Shown here piece by piece: positions 52,735-61,982 of a DNA stretch of 64,000 nt. How positions within the stretch are numbered: position 1 is the first letter of the stretch; each line of letters starts with the position of its first letter. The stretch is taken from the NCBI RefSeq assembly GCF_013204825.1, contig NZ_JABMKV010000002.1:620001-684000 (forward strand), read 5' to 3'. The notes beneath the pieces were generated by a model, which saw only the letters and a program-made list of their open reading frames with translations, ran no database searches and was not told the origin of the DNA. The stretch comes from Pedobacter boryungensis. Its GTDB lineage: Bacteria > Bacteroidota > Bacteroidia > Sphingobacteriales > Sphingobacteriaceae. The position numbers and the translations under genes are program-made.

Positions 52735-53991
52735 TTAAGATCGCTTTAATTCAAATATCGTAATTTCTGGTAAAACTCCTACACGTCCAGGATATCCTAA
52801 AAAGCCATACCCGACATTTACATAAAGTTGTTGTTGTTTCTCTCTGTAAAGTCCTGCCCATTCTTTATAGATATACTGCACAGGGCTCCACTGAAATTCT
52901 TTTAATCTAACGCCGAACTGCATGCCGTGTGTATGGCCGCTAAACATCGCATCAACATCTTGATATTTTTCTAAAACTTCACCACGCCAATGTGATGGGT
53001 CATGAGAAAGGAGTAATTTAACAGGTAAATCTTCGGTGTTTTTATGTGCTAGCTCCATTTTACCGTATTTAGGAAAACGCCCCATTCCCCAATTTTCTAT
53101 GCCTAAAATTCCAATTTCTTCCCCATCAACTTTTAAACGTCTGTTTTCATTCATTAATAAATCGTAACCCATTAATTTATGAGTGGTAATCATATCCTGC
53201 AAATTTTTCACCTTGGCAGGAGAACTTTCTTTGCCAAAATAGTAATCTCCATAATCGTGATTACCTAATGTAGAATACACACCTAGCGGTGCTTTAACTT
53301 TTGAAAAGATATCTTGATAATCCTTTACTTCATTTGTTAAGTTGTTCACTAAATCACCTGTAAAAAAAATAAAATCTGGTTTTTCTGCCATCAGCATTTC
53401 TACACCACCTTTTACCGCTGTTTTATTGTAAAAACTGCCAGAATGGATATCTGATATTTGTCCTAATTTAATACCATCAAAAGCTTTTGGTAAATTAGGA
53501 AGGACCAATTTTACACGCTTTACTTTGTAATCGTATGCGCCAGAAATAATACCCCAACTTAAAGAGCTTAATGGAACTGCAGCTGCTAAAAGACCGGCTT
53601 TAACTAAAAAAGAAGAGCGACTAATAGGTTCGCCAATTGGTTGTTTAGCTGTTTGGTTGTTTGGTTGATTCGTTTTAGGTAATCTAAATAATTTGATAAA
53701 AAATCTTCTTAAATCATCAATTAATAGAAATGGAAGCATGAAAACTTTTCCTACACTTAATAGGAAAAAAGCAACCAAAATAATTGCTCTTATCGTTAAA
53801 AATAAATTGAGATAAATTGCTGCAAAAACACCAACTATCAATGAAAGATTAATCGTCCACCAAACAATGGTAAAATTTCTTTTAGTTTTAAGCGACCATT
53901 TTTTAAAAACGCTAATGATAGCTTTGTAACAATAATAATCTAGTAAAAGAACTATTAGGCAAAGTATAGTTAAAAATCCTGTTCTTCCCAT
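52735..53991 (-). CDS. Membrane-anchored metallophosphoesterase
   Basis: 418 aa. Three or four N-terminal helices (~1-110) and one near 130-155 anchor a calcineurin-like phosphoesterase domain. Metal-binding motifs are all present: QISDIHSGSF, FTGDLVNN, TLGNHDYG, LLSHDP and FSGHTHGMQ. The architecture matches the YaeI/YkuE-type enzymes, some of which cleave lipid head groups; the substrate here is unknown. It is followed by the UbiA-like gene, possibly in one transcript. Confidence 0.88.
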   Translation of the reverse strand: MGRTGFLTILCLIVLLLDYYCYKAIISVFKKWSLKTKRNFTIVWWTINLSLIVGVFAAIYLNLFLTIRAIILVAFFLLSVGKVFMLPFLLIDDLRRFFIKLFRLPKTNQPNNQTAKQPIGEPISRSSFLVKAGLLAAAVPLSSLSWGIISGAYDYKVKRVKLVLPNLPKAFDGIKLGQISDIHSGSFYNKTAVKGGVEMLMAEKPDFIFFTGDLVNNLTNEVKDYQDIFSKVKAPLGVYSTLGNHDYGDYYFGKESSPAKVKNLQDMITTHKLMGYDLLMNENRRLKVDGEEIGILGIENWGMGRFPKYGKMELAHKNTEDLPVKLLLSHDPSHWRGEVLEKYQDVDAMFSGHTHGMQFGVRLKEFQWSPVQYIYKEWAGLYREKQQQLYVNVGYGFLGYPGRVGVLPEITIFELKRS

Positions 53992-54060
53992 TTATGGTAT
54001 AATTTATTTTTTAGTTAGATGATCGTAAAGATGATTTGTTTCATGTTCTATTATGGGCAC

Positions 54061-54153
54061 ACTGTCATTTTGACTCTGTGGGGAATCCTTGGAATTGGTA
54101 ACCAAAGTTCAAAAGATTTCTCTATGTCGCTGCGCTCCAGTCGAAATGACAGT
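54061..54153. repeat. Dispersed palindromic (REP-like) element, copy 2
   Basis: ACTGTCATTTTGACT (54061-54075) and AGTCGAAATGACAGT (54139-54153) are inverted arms matching at 14 of 15 positions. The right arm read in reverse continues with GGAGCGCAGCGACATAGAGAAATCT, the same pattern as copy 1 (19436-19518). It lies between two minus-strand genes. Confidence 0.75.
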
Positions 54154-54178
54154 TCGGATGATTTGTTGTAATCACTAA

Positions 54179-55660
54179 TTACCTAAAATCATCCTCGTCT
54201 TCATCTGTTAAATCTACATTAAAAAGACTATCAAACATATCAGAGAAACCAAAGCCACCTGTTAAATAGTTTTTGCTTAGTTGTGAAAATTCTGCTAAAC
54301 CATGCAATACAAATTCCATCAATAAAAGCGTTTGGTTCTCACTTAATTTAGGATGAAACTTCTGAACTAATTCATGCAATCCTTCAACATTCATTAGTTT
54401 CTTTTTGTAATCGTCAAACTTCAAATCATCGCCAATGTCTATCGTATTACCTTCTGTAAACCATTCGGTAATTTTGGTAAACGGATTAGCTGTTTTGCTT
54501 TTCTTAGCCCTTTCTGGATCTGGAAAATAACGAGCAAATAAATGTTTAATTGCTTTCCCAATTAATGTATGTGCAACTTTAGCGGGGCCTTCTAATTCGC
54601 CTTCGTAAACTAATTCTATTTTACCAGTAACCGCTGGAATAATTCCACTTAAATCGGCCAAACGCACAAAAGTTGATTTTTCATGATTAATGAGCATTCT
54701 TCGCTCTGCGTTACTAATTAAATTCTCATAAGCTGAGATCGTTAGCCTGGCCGAAACTCCAGATTTTTGATCGATAAATTCACTTTTACGTGCTTCAAAA
54801 GCCACTTGTTCAATTAAATCTTTAAGTAGGCCATCAACTTCAATTAAACGTTGCTCTTCAGTTAATTTTGCTTCCTGAAAAGTGATTTTTCGAGAAATTT
54901 CTACTGTTTTTGGATAATGCGTTAAAATTTGGCTTTCAATTCTGTCTTTTAAAGGCGTTACAATGCTGCCACGATTGGTATAATCTTCTGGATTTGCAGT
55001 AAATACAAATTGAACATCTAACGGTAAACGTAATTTAAAACCACGAATTTGAATGTCTTTTTCTTGTAGCATATTAAATAAAGCTACTTGAATACGAGCT
55101 TGCAAGTCGGGTAATTCATTAATTACAAAAATTCCGCGATGTGCTCTTGGAATTAAACCAAAATGGATTACGCGTTCATCGTTATATGTTAACTTTAAGG
55201 TTGCTGCTTTGATCGGATCTACATCGCCAATTAAATCTGCAACCGTAACATCTGGTGTAGCCAATTTTTCTGTATAACGTTCGCTTCGGTGCAGCCATAA
55301 AATAGGAGTGTTATCTCCTTTTTGTTCAATCTCGTTTTTAGCAAACCATGAGATCGGATTTAATGGATCGTCGAAAATTTCGCTTCCTGCAACGTAAGGA
55401 ATATATTCGTCTAATAAATTTACCATTAAACGGGCAATTCTAGTTTTCGCCTGACCGCGTAACCCTAATAACAAAACATTATGTCGTGATAGAATAGCAG
55501 TTTGCAATTCTGGGATAACGGTTTCGTCGTAACCAAGTATTCCCTCAAAACCAAGCTCTTTTTGTTGAAGCTGTGTAATTAAGTTTTTTCTTAATTCATC
55601 TTTAACGCTAAGTGAAATATAATTGGTGGCCTTTAATTCGCCTAATGTTTTTGCTTGCAT
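54179..55660 (-). CDS. MoxR/ChlI-like AAA+ ATPase
   Basis: 493 aa. Walker A is GLRGQAKT at about residues 66-73. The Walker B-like strand reads GIFVINELPDL near 180, with Asn where most AAA+ proteins have Asp; sensor 1 and the arginine-finger region follow in FTANPEDYTNRGSIVTPLKDRIESQI. It resembles the magnesium-chelatase-type MoxR ATPases that act with VWA-domain partners as metal-insertion or remodelling chaperones. The C-terminal ~200 residues are helical and family specific. The VWA gene lies 95 nt upstream on the same strand. No chlorophyll or B12 genes are near, so a chelatase role is unlikely. Confidence 0.86.
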   Translation of the reverse strand: MQAKTLGELKATNYISLSVKDELRKNLITQLQQKELGFEGILGYDETVIPELQTAILSRHNVLLLGLRGQAKTRIARLMVNLLDEYIPYVAGSEIFDDPLNPISWFAKNEIEQKGDNTPILWLHRSERYTEKLATPDVTVADLIGDVDPIKAATLKLTYNDERVIHFGLIPRAHRGIFVINELPDLQARIQVALFNMLQEKDIQIRGFKLRLPLDVQFVFTANPEDYTNRGSIVTPLKDRIESQILTHYPKTVEISRKITFQEAKLTEEQRLIEVDGLLKDLIEQVAFEARKSEFIDQKSGVSARLTISAYENLISNAERRMLINHEKSTFVRLADLSGIIPAVTGKIELVYEGELEGPAKVAHTLIGKAIKHLFARYFPDPERAKKSKTANPFTKITEWFTEGNTIDIGDDLKFDDYKKKLMNVEGLHELVQKFHPKLSENQTLLLMEFVLHGLAEFSQLSKNYLTGGFGFSDMFDSLFNVDLTDEDEDDFR

Positions 55661-55755
55661 ATTTTTTATTTAGTCAGTAAGTCCGAAAGTCAGTAAAGTC
55701 CGCAAGTTTGAAGTTTTGATTTTTATCTTCCCCACTTTCAGCTAAAACCTTCGAA

Positions 55756-56847
55756 CTATCTAAAAGTTTTTCTTCTGTTTTTAATATAATCTTCAAAGAT
55801 GTATTCACCTAAACCAGTTAATGAACTATAAAAAGCTCTACCACCATTTATTTGAGTGAACTGTCTTACAAATTGTTGTAAGTACGGATCTTGAGCAATC
55901 ATAAATGTTGTTATTGGGATATTTAAACGTTTACATTGTGCTGCCATATTTAAAGTTTTGCCAATTACTTTTCTGTCCAAACCCATACTATTTTTATAAT
56001 ATCGACCATTCTCCTTCAAACAGGTTGGTTTCCCATCGGTAATCATAAAAATTTGTTTGTTGTGGGTTTTTCTGCGACGCAATAAATCTGTCGCTAATTC
56101 TAATCCTGCTAAGGTATTTGTATGATAGGGACCAACTTGTAAATAAGGCAAATCTTTTATAGTAATTGGCCAAGCGTCATTTCCAAAAACTACAATATCT
56201 AAGGTATCTTTTGGATATTTTGTTTTAATCAGCTCGGCTAGTGCCATTGCCGTTTTTTTTGCAGGAGTAATCCTGTCTTCACCATATAAAATCATAGAAT
56301 GAGAAATATCTATCATTAATACAGTTGAGGTTAATGTTTTGTAATCTTTTTCTTCAACCTCTAAATCCTTTTCTGTAAGTGTGAAATTACCAATACCATG
56401 ATTTATTTGCGCATTTTGAATTGATGCAGTCATGTCAATTTGGTCTAAACTATCGCCGAAGTTATATTCGCGGCGGTCGGCATTTTTTTCTTCTCCAATG
56501 CCCGAAATATTACTATTGTGATTTCCTTTTCCAGCCTTTTTTAACTTGCCAAATATTTCTTCTAAGGCAGATTTTCGAATAGTCTGTTCAGTTTTTGCAG
56601 TAATTTTTACTTCACCATTTTTCTCTTTGAGATAACCTTTTTCTTTTAAATCATCAATAAAATCGCCCATGGCATAATCGTTATTGGTGAATTTGTATTG
56701 CTTATCAAGTTCATTCATCCAAGCTAAAGTTTCTCCAGCATCGCCAGCAGTGTAATTTAGTAATTCGGTAAAAAGCTTAAGCAATTCATCGAAACCACCT
56801 TTTGGCAACTTATTCGGTAAAAACTTAGAAAATTGAAATCCTCTCAT
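55756..56847 (-). CDS. VWA-domain protein, partner of the MoxR-type ATPase
   Basis: 363 aa. The N-terminal ~160 residues are helical and charged. A von Willebrand A domain (~170-350) has an intact MIDAS metal site, MIDISHSM (D-x-S-x-S), with TNTLAGLEL and MITDGKPT providing the remaining ligands. Such proteins form a two-component chaperone with MoxR-like ATPases. It is the first gene of the pair. The biological client is not known. Confidence 0.87.
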   Translation of the reverse strand: MRGFQFSKFLPNKLPKGGFDELLKLFTELLNYTAGDAGETLAWMNELDKQYKFTNNDYAMGDFIDDLKEKGYLKEKNGEVKITAKTEQTIRKSALEEIFGKLKKAGKGNHNSNISGIGEEKNADRREYNFGDSLDQIDMTASIQNAQINHGIGNFTLTEKDLEVEEKDYKTLTSTVLMIDISHSMILYGEDRITPAKKTAMALAELIKTKYPKDTLDIVVFGNDAWPITIKDLPYLQVGPYHTNTLAGLELATDLLRRRKTHNKQIFMITDGKPTCLKENGRYYKNSMGLDRKVIGKTLNMAAQCKRLNIPITTFMIAQDPYLQQFVRQFTQINGGRAFYSSLTGLGEYIFEDYIKNRRKTFR

Positions 56848-56933
56848 GAGTTATATAAACGTAGTATCGAAGGTAAAAGTTTGAGAATGAATTAATGTTA
56901 TGGACTTGTAAAAATACCTTACTATATTTAAAG

Positions 56934-57368
56934 ATGAAACAGATTATAAAATTGATACTCGTACTAACTTGTTTATTTTCTTTCCAAGTTCAAGCGCAAA
57001 AAATTAACGATAAACAAGCTATTTTAAACCTTTTAGAAAAGCAACGAACAGAATGGAATAAAGGTAATGTTGAAGCTTTTATGCAAGGGTATTGGAAAAA
57101 CGATAGTTTATTGTTTGTAGGAAAGAGCGGGGCAACGTATGGTTGGCAAAAAACATTGGATAACTACAAAAAGGGTTATCCCAATAAGGCGGCAATGGGT
57201 TTTTTAACCTTTGGAATAAAAAAAGTTGACCTTCTAACCAAAGATAGAGCTTTTGTTTTGGGAAGTTGGAATGTGAAACAGGAAAAAAATGAACTTAAAG
57301 GATATTTCACACTTCTATTGCGGAAGATAAACGGTGTTTGGAAAATTGTGGTAGATCATTCAAGTTAA
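56934..57368 (+). CDS. Secreted SnoaL/DUF4440-like (NTF2-fold) protein
   Basis: About 144 aa, starting at MKQIIKLILVLTCLFSFQVQA-Q, a clear signal peptide; an upstream in-frame ATG at 56895 would add 13 residues before it. The mature domain is the cone-shaped NTF2 fold: ILNLLEKQRTEWNKGNVEAFMQGYWKNDSLLFVG and GYFTLLLRKINGVWKIVVDHSS. Most such proteins bind small ligands; no catalytic residues can be assigned. Single gene, convergent with the cupin gene, with a hairpin between. Confidence 0.8.
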   Translation: MKQIIKLILVLTCLFSFQVQAQKINDKQAILNLLEKQRTEWNKGNVEAFMQGYWKNDSLLFVGKSGATYGWQKTLDNYKKGYPNKAAMGFLTFGIKKVDLLTKDRAFVLGSWNVKQEKNELKGYFTLLLRKINGVWKIVVDHSS

Positions 57369-57384
57369 TCTATTGGGAAATAAA

Positions 57385-57415
57385 AAAGGTCGAAACATTT
57401 ATTGCTTCGACCTTT
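57385..57415. terminator. Bidirectional terminator
   Basis: AAAGGTCGAA (57385-57394) and TTCGACCTTT (57406-57415) pair perfectly. On the minus strand the stem is followed by TTTATTTCCC, serving the cupin gene; it also lies just after the plus-strand DUF4440 stop. Confidence 0.8.
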
Positions 57416-57433
57416 AAAGTATCTGTATAAAAG

Positions 57434-58315
57434 TTATTTTGGATTGCCGTTTTTTAAAGCTCTTTCGGCACGTTTAATAGCTAATTTTTCTCTCCATTGT
57501 GCATATGGAGCTTTAAAAGCCATTTTTAATAAGCTATCTACTCCACCTTTAACGGCTAAATTGAAAACACTTGCAGCTTTTCTACTAAGAGATGCATCCC
57601 AAGCTCTTAAACTTAGCGAGAAAGAACCATCTAAATATTTCATCCAATGCCACATTCCTGTAGGCATAAATAAAGTGTCGCCATGCTCTAAAAAAACTTC
57701 ATAGCCTTCTACGCCTTTTAACGCTGGGAATTTCTCAAAATCAGGATTTGCAACATCATAATCTTCTAGGGCATAAGTTGCATTTGGAATACAGTATAAA
57801 CGTTTCTTCCATTTATTGTCAAATAGAATGATGTGTTTTCGTCCGCCAAAATGAGTATGGAAAAGATGTGGTAAATCTATATCGTAATGTAAAAAAGTAA
57901 CAGAATTAGAACCGCCAAAAAACATAGCTGGCATGCTTTCTATAAAACCGCCCATTAAATCTTTAGGAATTTTAATGTCGTTAATTAAACTTGGAACATG
58001 CTTAAACAAATTAAAAAAGAAGATACGTAATTCGGTAGGTTCTCTTTTAATCAGATCCAAATAATCGCCAAACTTCATGCTAGCAATTGAAGCATTAATT
58101 GGTTTAGTAGGGTCGGCCTTAGAATTATCCACTAGGTTAACTTCAATATTTCCGCCAATTTCCTTTAAATAATCGGTTGTCCATTTTTCACGGGCTGGCC
58201 AATCTTTAGTCAATCCTTTAATAATTAATGGTTTTCCGGCATCGAGATAGTTTTTTTTAAAATCTTCTCTGCTTATGGTTTCAACGGTGTCAACTGGTTT
58301 TAAAATAAAGCTCAT
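57434..58315 (-). CDS. Cupin-like (JmjC-type) Fe(II)/2-oxoglutarate oxygenase family protein
   Basis: About 293 aa. The N-terminal segment EDFKKNYLDAGKPLIIKGLTKDWPA is typical of cupin_8/JmjC proteins. The metal triad is visible as H-x-D in FLHYDIDLPHLF and the later His in MPTGMWHWM, and the 2-oxoglutarate-binding Lys may be in GGRKHIILF. Relatives hydroxylate protein side chains. The start is the ATG at 58315 (MSFILKPVDTVE), three codons inside a TTG-initiated frame. Target unknown. Confidence 0.84.
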   Translation of the reverse strand: MSFILKPVDTVETISREDFKKNYLDAGKPLIIKGLTKDWPAREKWTTDYLKEIGGNIEVNLVDNSKADPTKPINASIASMKFGDYLDLIKREPTELRIFFFNLFKHVPSLINDIKIPKDLMGGFIESMPAMFFGGSNSVTFLHYDIDLPHLFHTHFGGRKHIILFDNKWKKRLYCIPNATYALEDYDVANPDFEKFPALKGVEGYEVFLEHGDTLFMPTGMWHWMKYLDGSFSLSLRAWDASLSRKAASVFNLAVKGGVDSLLKMAFKAPYAQWREKLAIKRAERALKNGNPK

Positions 58316-58447
58316 AATGTGCAATAAAGTAAATTTTAGGCGAAAAAAATCGTTTAATTATTTCACCAACACAAAAGTGTAAATTAAAATTTAAAAAAAA
58401 TATGATTAATCTCACAAATGTTAAGCCTATGATAATTCAATGTAAAT

Positions 58448-58474
58448 AAAAAAGCGCTCTGAATATCAGAACGC
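58448..58474 (-). terminator. Terminator after the fasciclin gene
   Basis: On the minus strand GCGTTCTGA (from 58474) pairs with TCAGAGCGC (to 58454), one G-U, followed by TTTTTT. It is 36 nt after the fasciclin stop. Confidence 0.78.
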
Positions 58475-58510
58475 CCTCGTATTAAACATTTACCTAAAAA
58501 GATTGAATAT

Positions 58511-59062
58511 TTATTTTGGCATTAAAACGGTATCAATTACATGGATAACACCATTACTTTGAAAAACGTCTTTGATAGTAACTTTAGCCATTCCACCTTT
58601 TTCATCTTTAAGCATTAAATTTTTACCTTCCATCCAAGCCCACAATTTTCCACCTTGTACTGTTGTCAATTCTGCTTTACCACCGCCAGCTTTAATTGCA
58701 GCAGCAATTTCTTTACTTCCCATTTTACCTGCAACTACGTGATAAGTTAAAATGGTGGTTAAAGTCGCTTTGTTCTCTGGTTTTACCAGCATATCTACTG
58801 TTCCTGCAGGTAATTTTGCAAATGCATCATTTGTTGGTGCAAAAACTGTAAACGGACCAGCGCTTTTTAAAGTTTCAACTAAACCTGCAGCGCCAACAGC
58901 AGCAACTAGGGTAGTATGGTCTTTTGAATTCAAGGCATTTTCAACAATGTTTTTTGTTGGATACATTTCGGCGCCACCAACCATTGGATTTTTCTGTGCG
59001 TTAACTTGAGTTGTGAATGCTATTGTTATTACAGCAATCGCAGATAGGAATATTCTTTTCAT
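58511..59062 (-). CDS. Secreted fasciclin (FAS1) domain protein
   Basis: 183 aa with a signal peptide (MKRIFLSAIAVITIAFTTQVNA-Q) and one FAS1 domain. The H1 and H2 boxes are present: GPFTVFAPTNDAFAKLPAGT, LTYHVVAG and the terminal NGVIHVIDTVLMPK. FAS1 proteins mediate adhesion or carbohydrate binding at the cell surface. It stands alone with its own terminator. Confidence 0.93.
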   Translation of the reverse strand: MKRIFLSAIAVITIAFTTQVNAQKNPMVGGAEMYPTKNIVENALNSKDHTTLVAAVGAAGLVETLKSAGPFTVFAPTNDAFAKLPAGTVDMLVKPENKATLTTILTYHVVAGKMGSKEIAAAIKAGGGKAELTTVQGGKLWAWMEGKNLMLKDEKGGMAKVTIKDVFQSNGVIHVIDTVLMPK

Positions 59063-59176
59063 AATTTTTTAATTTGATATGAAAGCAGATACGCAGAATA
59101 AAAACCTATGGATTGAAGTAAATTCAATTAAAGATTTAAAATGTTGATTTTTAACTAATTAAAATTTAAAATCGCA

Positions 59177-59962
59177 TTAAGTCACTTTAGCTTTGCGGAT
59201 AATTTTAGAAAATAAACGTGGAAAAAAACGTTTCAATAATATTCCTTTTACTTCTTTACCACCAATATATACCTCTTCTTTTTTGGCTTCGATTGCTTTA
59301 ATGATTTGTTCGGCACAAACTTCAGGGAGCATCCCATTTTCTTGGGCATCGTCCATGCTTCCTTGAGCTGTACCATTTGCCGTTAGAGCATTGATGGTAA
59401 CTTTTGTCTTAATAAAACCTGGGCAAGCCAACATGATATGCACGTTTGGATTGTCAATTTCTATGCGTAGTGAATCGAAATAACCATGTAAAGCATGTTT
59501 TGATGCAGCGTATGCAGAGCGAAAACGAGTGCCGAATTTTCCTACTAAACTGCTTACGCAAACAATACTTCCACTTCCTTGTGTTAACATTTGAGGTAAA
59601 ACGGCTTTACTTAAAATTACAGTACCCCAAAAATTAACATCCATTAAGCGTTTCTCGGTTTCTAAATTAGTTTCTATTGCTAAACTCCTCTGACTAATTC
59701 CGCCGCTATTAATTAAAATATCAATTTTTCCGAAGATTTTTAAAGCCTCTCCAGCCTTGCCTTTTAAAGATAGATTGTCAGCTAAATCAAGTGATAAAAC
59801 GTGTACATTAATTTGATCTTTACAATTAGATTTAACTCTAAAAAGCTCGTCGCGGTTGCGTGATGAGATAATTAATTTAGCTCCCATTTTATTGTATGCA
59901 TATACTAATGCTTCGCCAATACCAGATGAAGCTCCGGTAATCCATACAATTTTATTTTTCAT
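59177..59962 (-). CDS. Short-chain dehydrogenase/reductase
   Basis: About 261 aa. The cofactor loop is ITGASSGIGEAL, followed by ISSRNRDEL (which favours NADP(H)), NSGGISQRS, SSLVGKFG and the catalytic YAASK. A C-terminal amphipathic segment (LLKRFFPRLFSKIIRKAK) suggests membrane association, as in lipid-metabolising SDRs of the DHRS7 type. The gene overlaps the end of the sterol-desaturase-family gene, so the two are translated together and may act on the same lipid. An ATG two codons earlier (59968) is also possible. Confidence 0.88.
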   Translation of the reverse strand: MKNKIVWITGASSGIGEALVYAYNKMGAKLIISSRNRDELFRVKSNCKDQINVHVLSLDLADNLSLKGKAGEALKIFGKIDILINSGGISQRSLAIETNLETEKRLMDVNFWGTVILSKAVLPQMLTQGSGSIVCVSSLVGKFGTRFRSAYAASKHALHGYFDSLRIEIDNPNVHIMLACPGFIKTKVTINALTANGTAQGSMDDAQENGMLPEVCAEQIIKAIEAKKEEVYIGGKEVKGILLKRFFPRLFSKIIRKAKVT

Positions 59963-60794
59963 CTGCATTGCCAGTAGAATTTTTTAATGCATCATTTTCT
60001 ATCACCTTTTCTTCCATCGATTTTTCAGTGATTATCTGTTCTTTTTTAGAAGGAGTGTTTAAGAATTTTTGATCGAATTCTGGCCTTAAAGTTCCCATCC
60101 ATCTATCCCAAAATAAAAAATACAAACCATAATTACCTTTAAAGAATTGATGATGCATGTTATGAGCAGTTCCGGTACTGATCCATCTACCTATCCAACT
60201 TTTGTGAAATTTTGGCGAAAATAATTCATATCCTAAGTGCCCATAAACATTGTACACAAATACGATAGTGAAAAATACAGCCAAATGTATTTGATGCACT
60301 GGCATTATAAAAATAATAACCACAAATATGCCAGTTTCTACGACTGCCTCTAAGGGATGAAAGGAATAAGCGGTCCAAGGAGTTGGACTAGTAGATTTAT
60401 GGTGAATTAAATGGAAAAGTTTAAATAATTTTGGGTGATGCATGATGCGGTGTGTCCAATAAAAATAAGCATCGTGAATAAGTAGCATTAATGGAAAAGC
60501 TAAAATAAAATAAACCCAACCATGATCACTAATGTGCTGATAAAGCTGAGTGTAAGGTCTTATTTTATCATTTTCTAAAAATATTACTGGTAAGGCGCCA
60601 AAAATTACAATTGTGATAATAGAATAAAAGACGTCTCTTTTGTGGTCGGACATCTTTGGCATTTTCTTCTGCAAACGTCTTCCACTAAATCTCTCATGAA
60701 ATAGTACATAGAAAATTAAAAAAGCAATTCCAGCAATTAAAAAATAACGGGTCCCTACGTCAAAAATATATTTCAGGAAATTTTCAGGGGTCAT
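59952..60794 (-). CDS. Sterol desaturase/fatty acid hydroxylase family membrane protein
   Basis: 280 aa with four helices and the di-iron histidine clusters of the family: HDAYFYWTHRIMHH, FHLIHHKS and, near the C-terminus, HNMHHQFFKGNYG. These enzymes hydroxylate or desaturate membrane lipids, carotenoids or sterol-like molecules at the membrane surface. The last ~35 residues are charged and poorly conserved. It overlaps the SDR gene by 11 nt or more. Substrate unknown. Confidence 0.9.
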   Translation of the reverse strand: MTPENFLKYIFDVGTRYFLIAGIAFLIFYVLFHERFSGRRLQKKMPKMSDHKRDVFYSIITIVIFGALPVIFLENDKIRPYTQLYQHISDHGWVYFILAFPLMLLIHDAYFYWTHRIMHHPKLFKLFHLIHHKSTSPTPWTAYSFHPLEAVVETGIFVVIIFIMPVHQIHLAVFFTIVFVYNVYGHLGYELFSPKFHKSWIGRWISTGTAHNMHHQFFKGNYGLYFLFWDRWMGTLRPEFDQKFLNTPSKKEQIITEKSMEEKVIENDALKNSTGNADEK

Positions 60795-60820
60795 AACAGT
60801 AAATAATAGAGGATGTTGAA

Positions 60821-60828
60821 CAAAAATA
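60821..60828 (-). promoter_or_regulatory. TAnnTTTG -7 element of the hydroxylase-SDR operon
   Basis: Minus-strand TATTTTTG (60828 to 60821) lies 26 nt before ATG 60794, between the hemW stop and the hydroxylase gene. Confidence 0.6.
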
Positions 60829-60844
60829 AGGAAAATCGATTAGA

Positions 60845-61978
60845 TTAGTATTCGTCTGTTGCAAAAAGTTCCGATGCAATACCGTCTGCGAATAATTTGC
60901 CATCATGAGTCAAATTGATGATAGAATTATTTACAGCCAGCTGACCTTTTTCAATAAATGGTTTGATTTGTCGGAGTGTTAAATCAGTATAATTTTTGCC
61001 AAAATCGGCAGTTATTTTTTGTAAATCCACTCCCCACATAGTGCGAATTGAGGTCATGATATATTCGTTGAAACGATCTACCTGAGTTAATTCTTCGATC
61101 TCTTCAGCTAATTTTTGTGAGCTTAATGCGCTTAAATATTTTGCATTGTTAGCCACATTAATGTATCTGTTCTGTCCATCAAAACCATGTGCCGAAGGCC
61201 CAATGCCTAAATATGATACACCTTTCCAATAATTTGTGTTATGAACTGCATACTTGCCAGGTAAACTGTAATTTGAAATTTCATAATGCTCAAAATTATG
61301 ATCAGTCAATTGCTTTGTTAAGCATAAAAACTGAGCAGCACTCTGTTCATCATTTATAGGTGTTTGTTTTCCTCTTTGTATCGAGTTAGCTAAAGCGGTA
61401 CGTGCTTCAACAGTAAGAGAATAAGCAGAAATATGTGGGGTTTTTAAGGATAAAATAGTTTGAATATTGGTAAGCAACTTTTCGTCGGTAAGCAATGGAT
61501 AGCCATAGATTAAATCTATACTTAAATTTTCAAATCCTGCATCTTGACTTCTCTTGATACAATTTATAGCTTCATCTGCACTATGTGCTCTGTTCATCCA
61601 AACTAAATCTTCATTAAAAAAAGATTGAATCCCAATACTAAATCTATTGATCGGAAGCTGACGTAATTCACCTATTTTTTTTGCATCAAGATCATCTGGG
61701 TTGGCTTCGATAGTTATTTCGGCATCGGAAGATATGGAAAAGCATTCTGTAAGTGTATCGAAAATTTTTTGGAAGGAAGCTGCAGATAAGACGGATGGAG
61801 TACCTCCACCAAAATAAATAGTCTCAATTTGCTCTGTTATGCGATTTTTTTTAAGTCTTATTTCTGTGCAAATTGCTGCTGTCATTTCATCAACATATTT
61901 AAATGAGGTAGAAAAGTGGAAATCACAATAGGTGCAAGCCTTTTTACAGAAAGGAATATGGATATAAATACCAGCCAT
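60845..61978 (-). CDS. hemW: Radical SAM heme chaperone HemW
   Basis: About 377 aa. It begins MAGIYIHIPFCKKACTYCDFHFS, with the C-x3-C-x2-C radical-SAM site (Cys11, 15, 18). The fourth cysteine of true HemN oxidases is absent (DF follows), which identifies HemW rather than coproporphyrinogen dehydrogenase. Other motifs are YFGGGTPS, EANPDD, NRFSIGIQSF and YWKGVSYLGIGPSAHGF. HemW inserts heme into respiratory proteins. The start at 61978 is fixed by family N-terminus and promoter; an upstream frame of 16 residues is spurious. Confidence 0.92.
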   Translation of the reverse strand: MAGIYIHIPFCKKACTYCDFHFSTSFKYVDEMTAAICTEIRLKKNRITEQIETIYFGGGTPSVLSAASFQKIFDTLTECFSISSDAEITIEANPDDLDAKKIGELRQLPINRFSIGIQSFFNEDLVWMNRAHSADEAINCIKRSQDAGFENLSIDLIYGYPLLTDEKLLTNIQTILSLKTPHISAYSLTVEARTALANSIQRGKQTPINDEQSAAQFLCLTKQLTDHNFEHYEISNYSLPGKYAVHNTNYWKGVSYLGIGPSAHGFDGQNRYINVANNAKYLSALSSQKLAEEIEELTQVDRFNEYIMTSIRTMWGVDLQKITADFGKNYTDLTLRQIKPFIEKGQLAVNNSIINLTHDGKLFADGIASELFATDEY

Positions 61979-61982
61979 TTTA

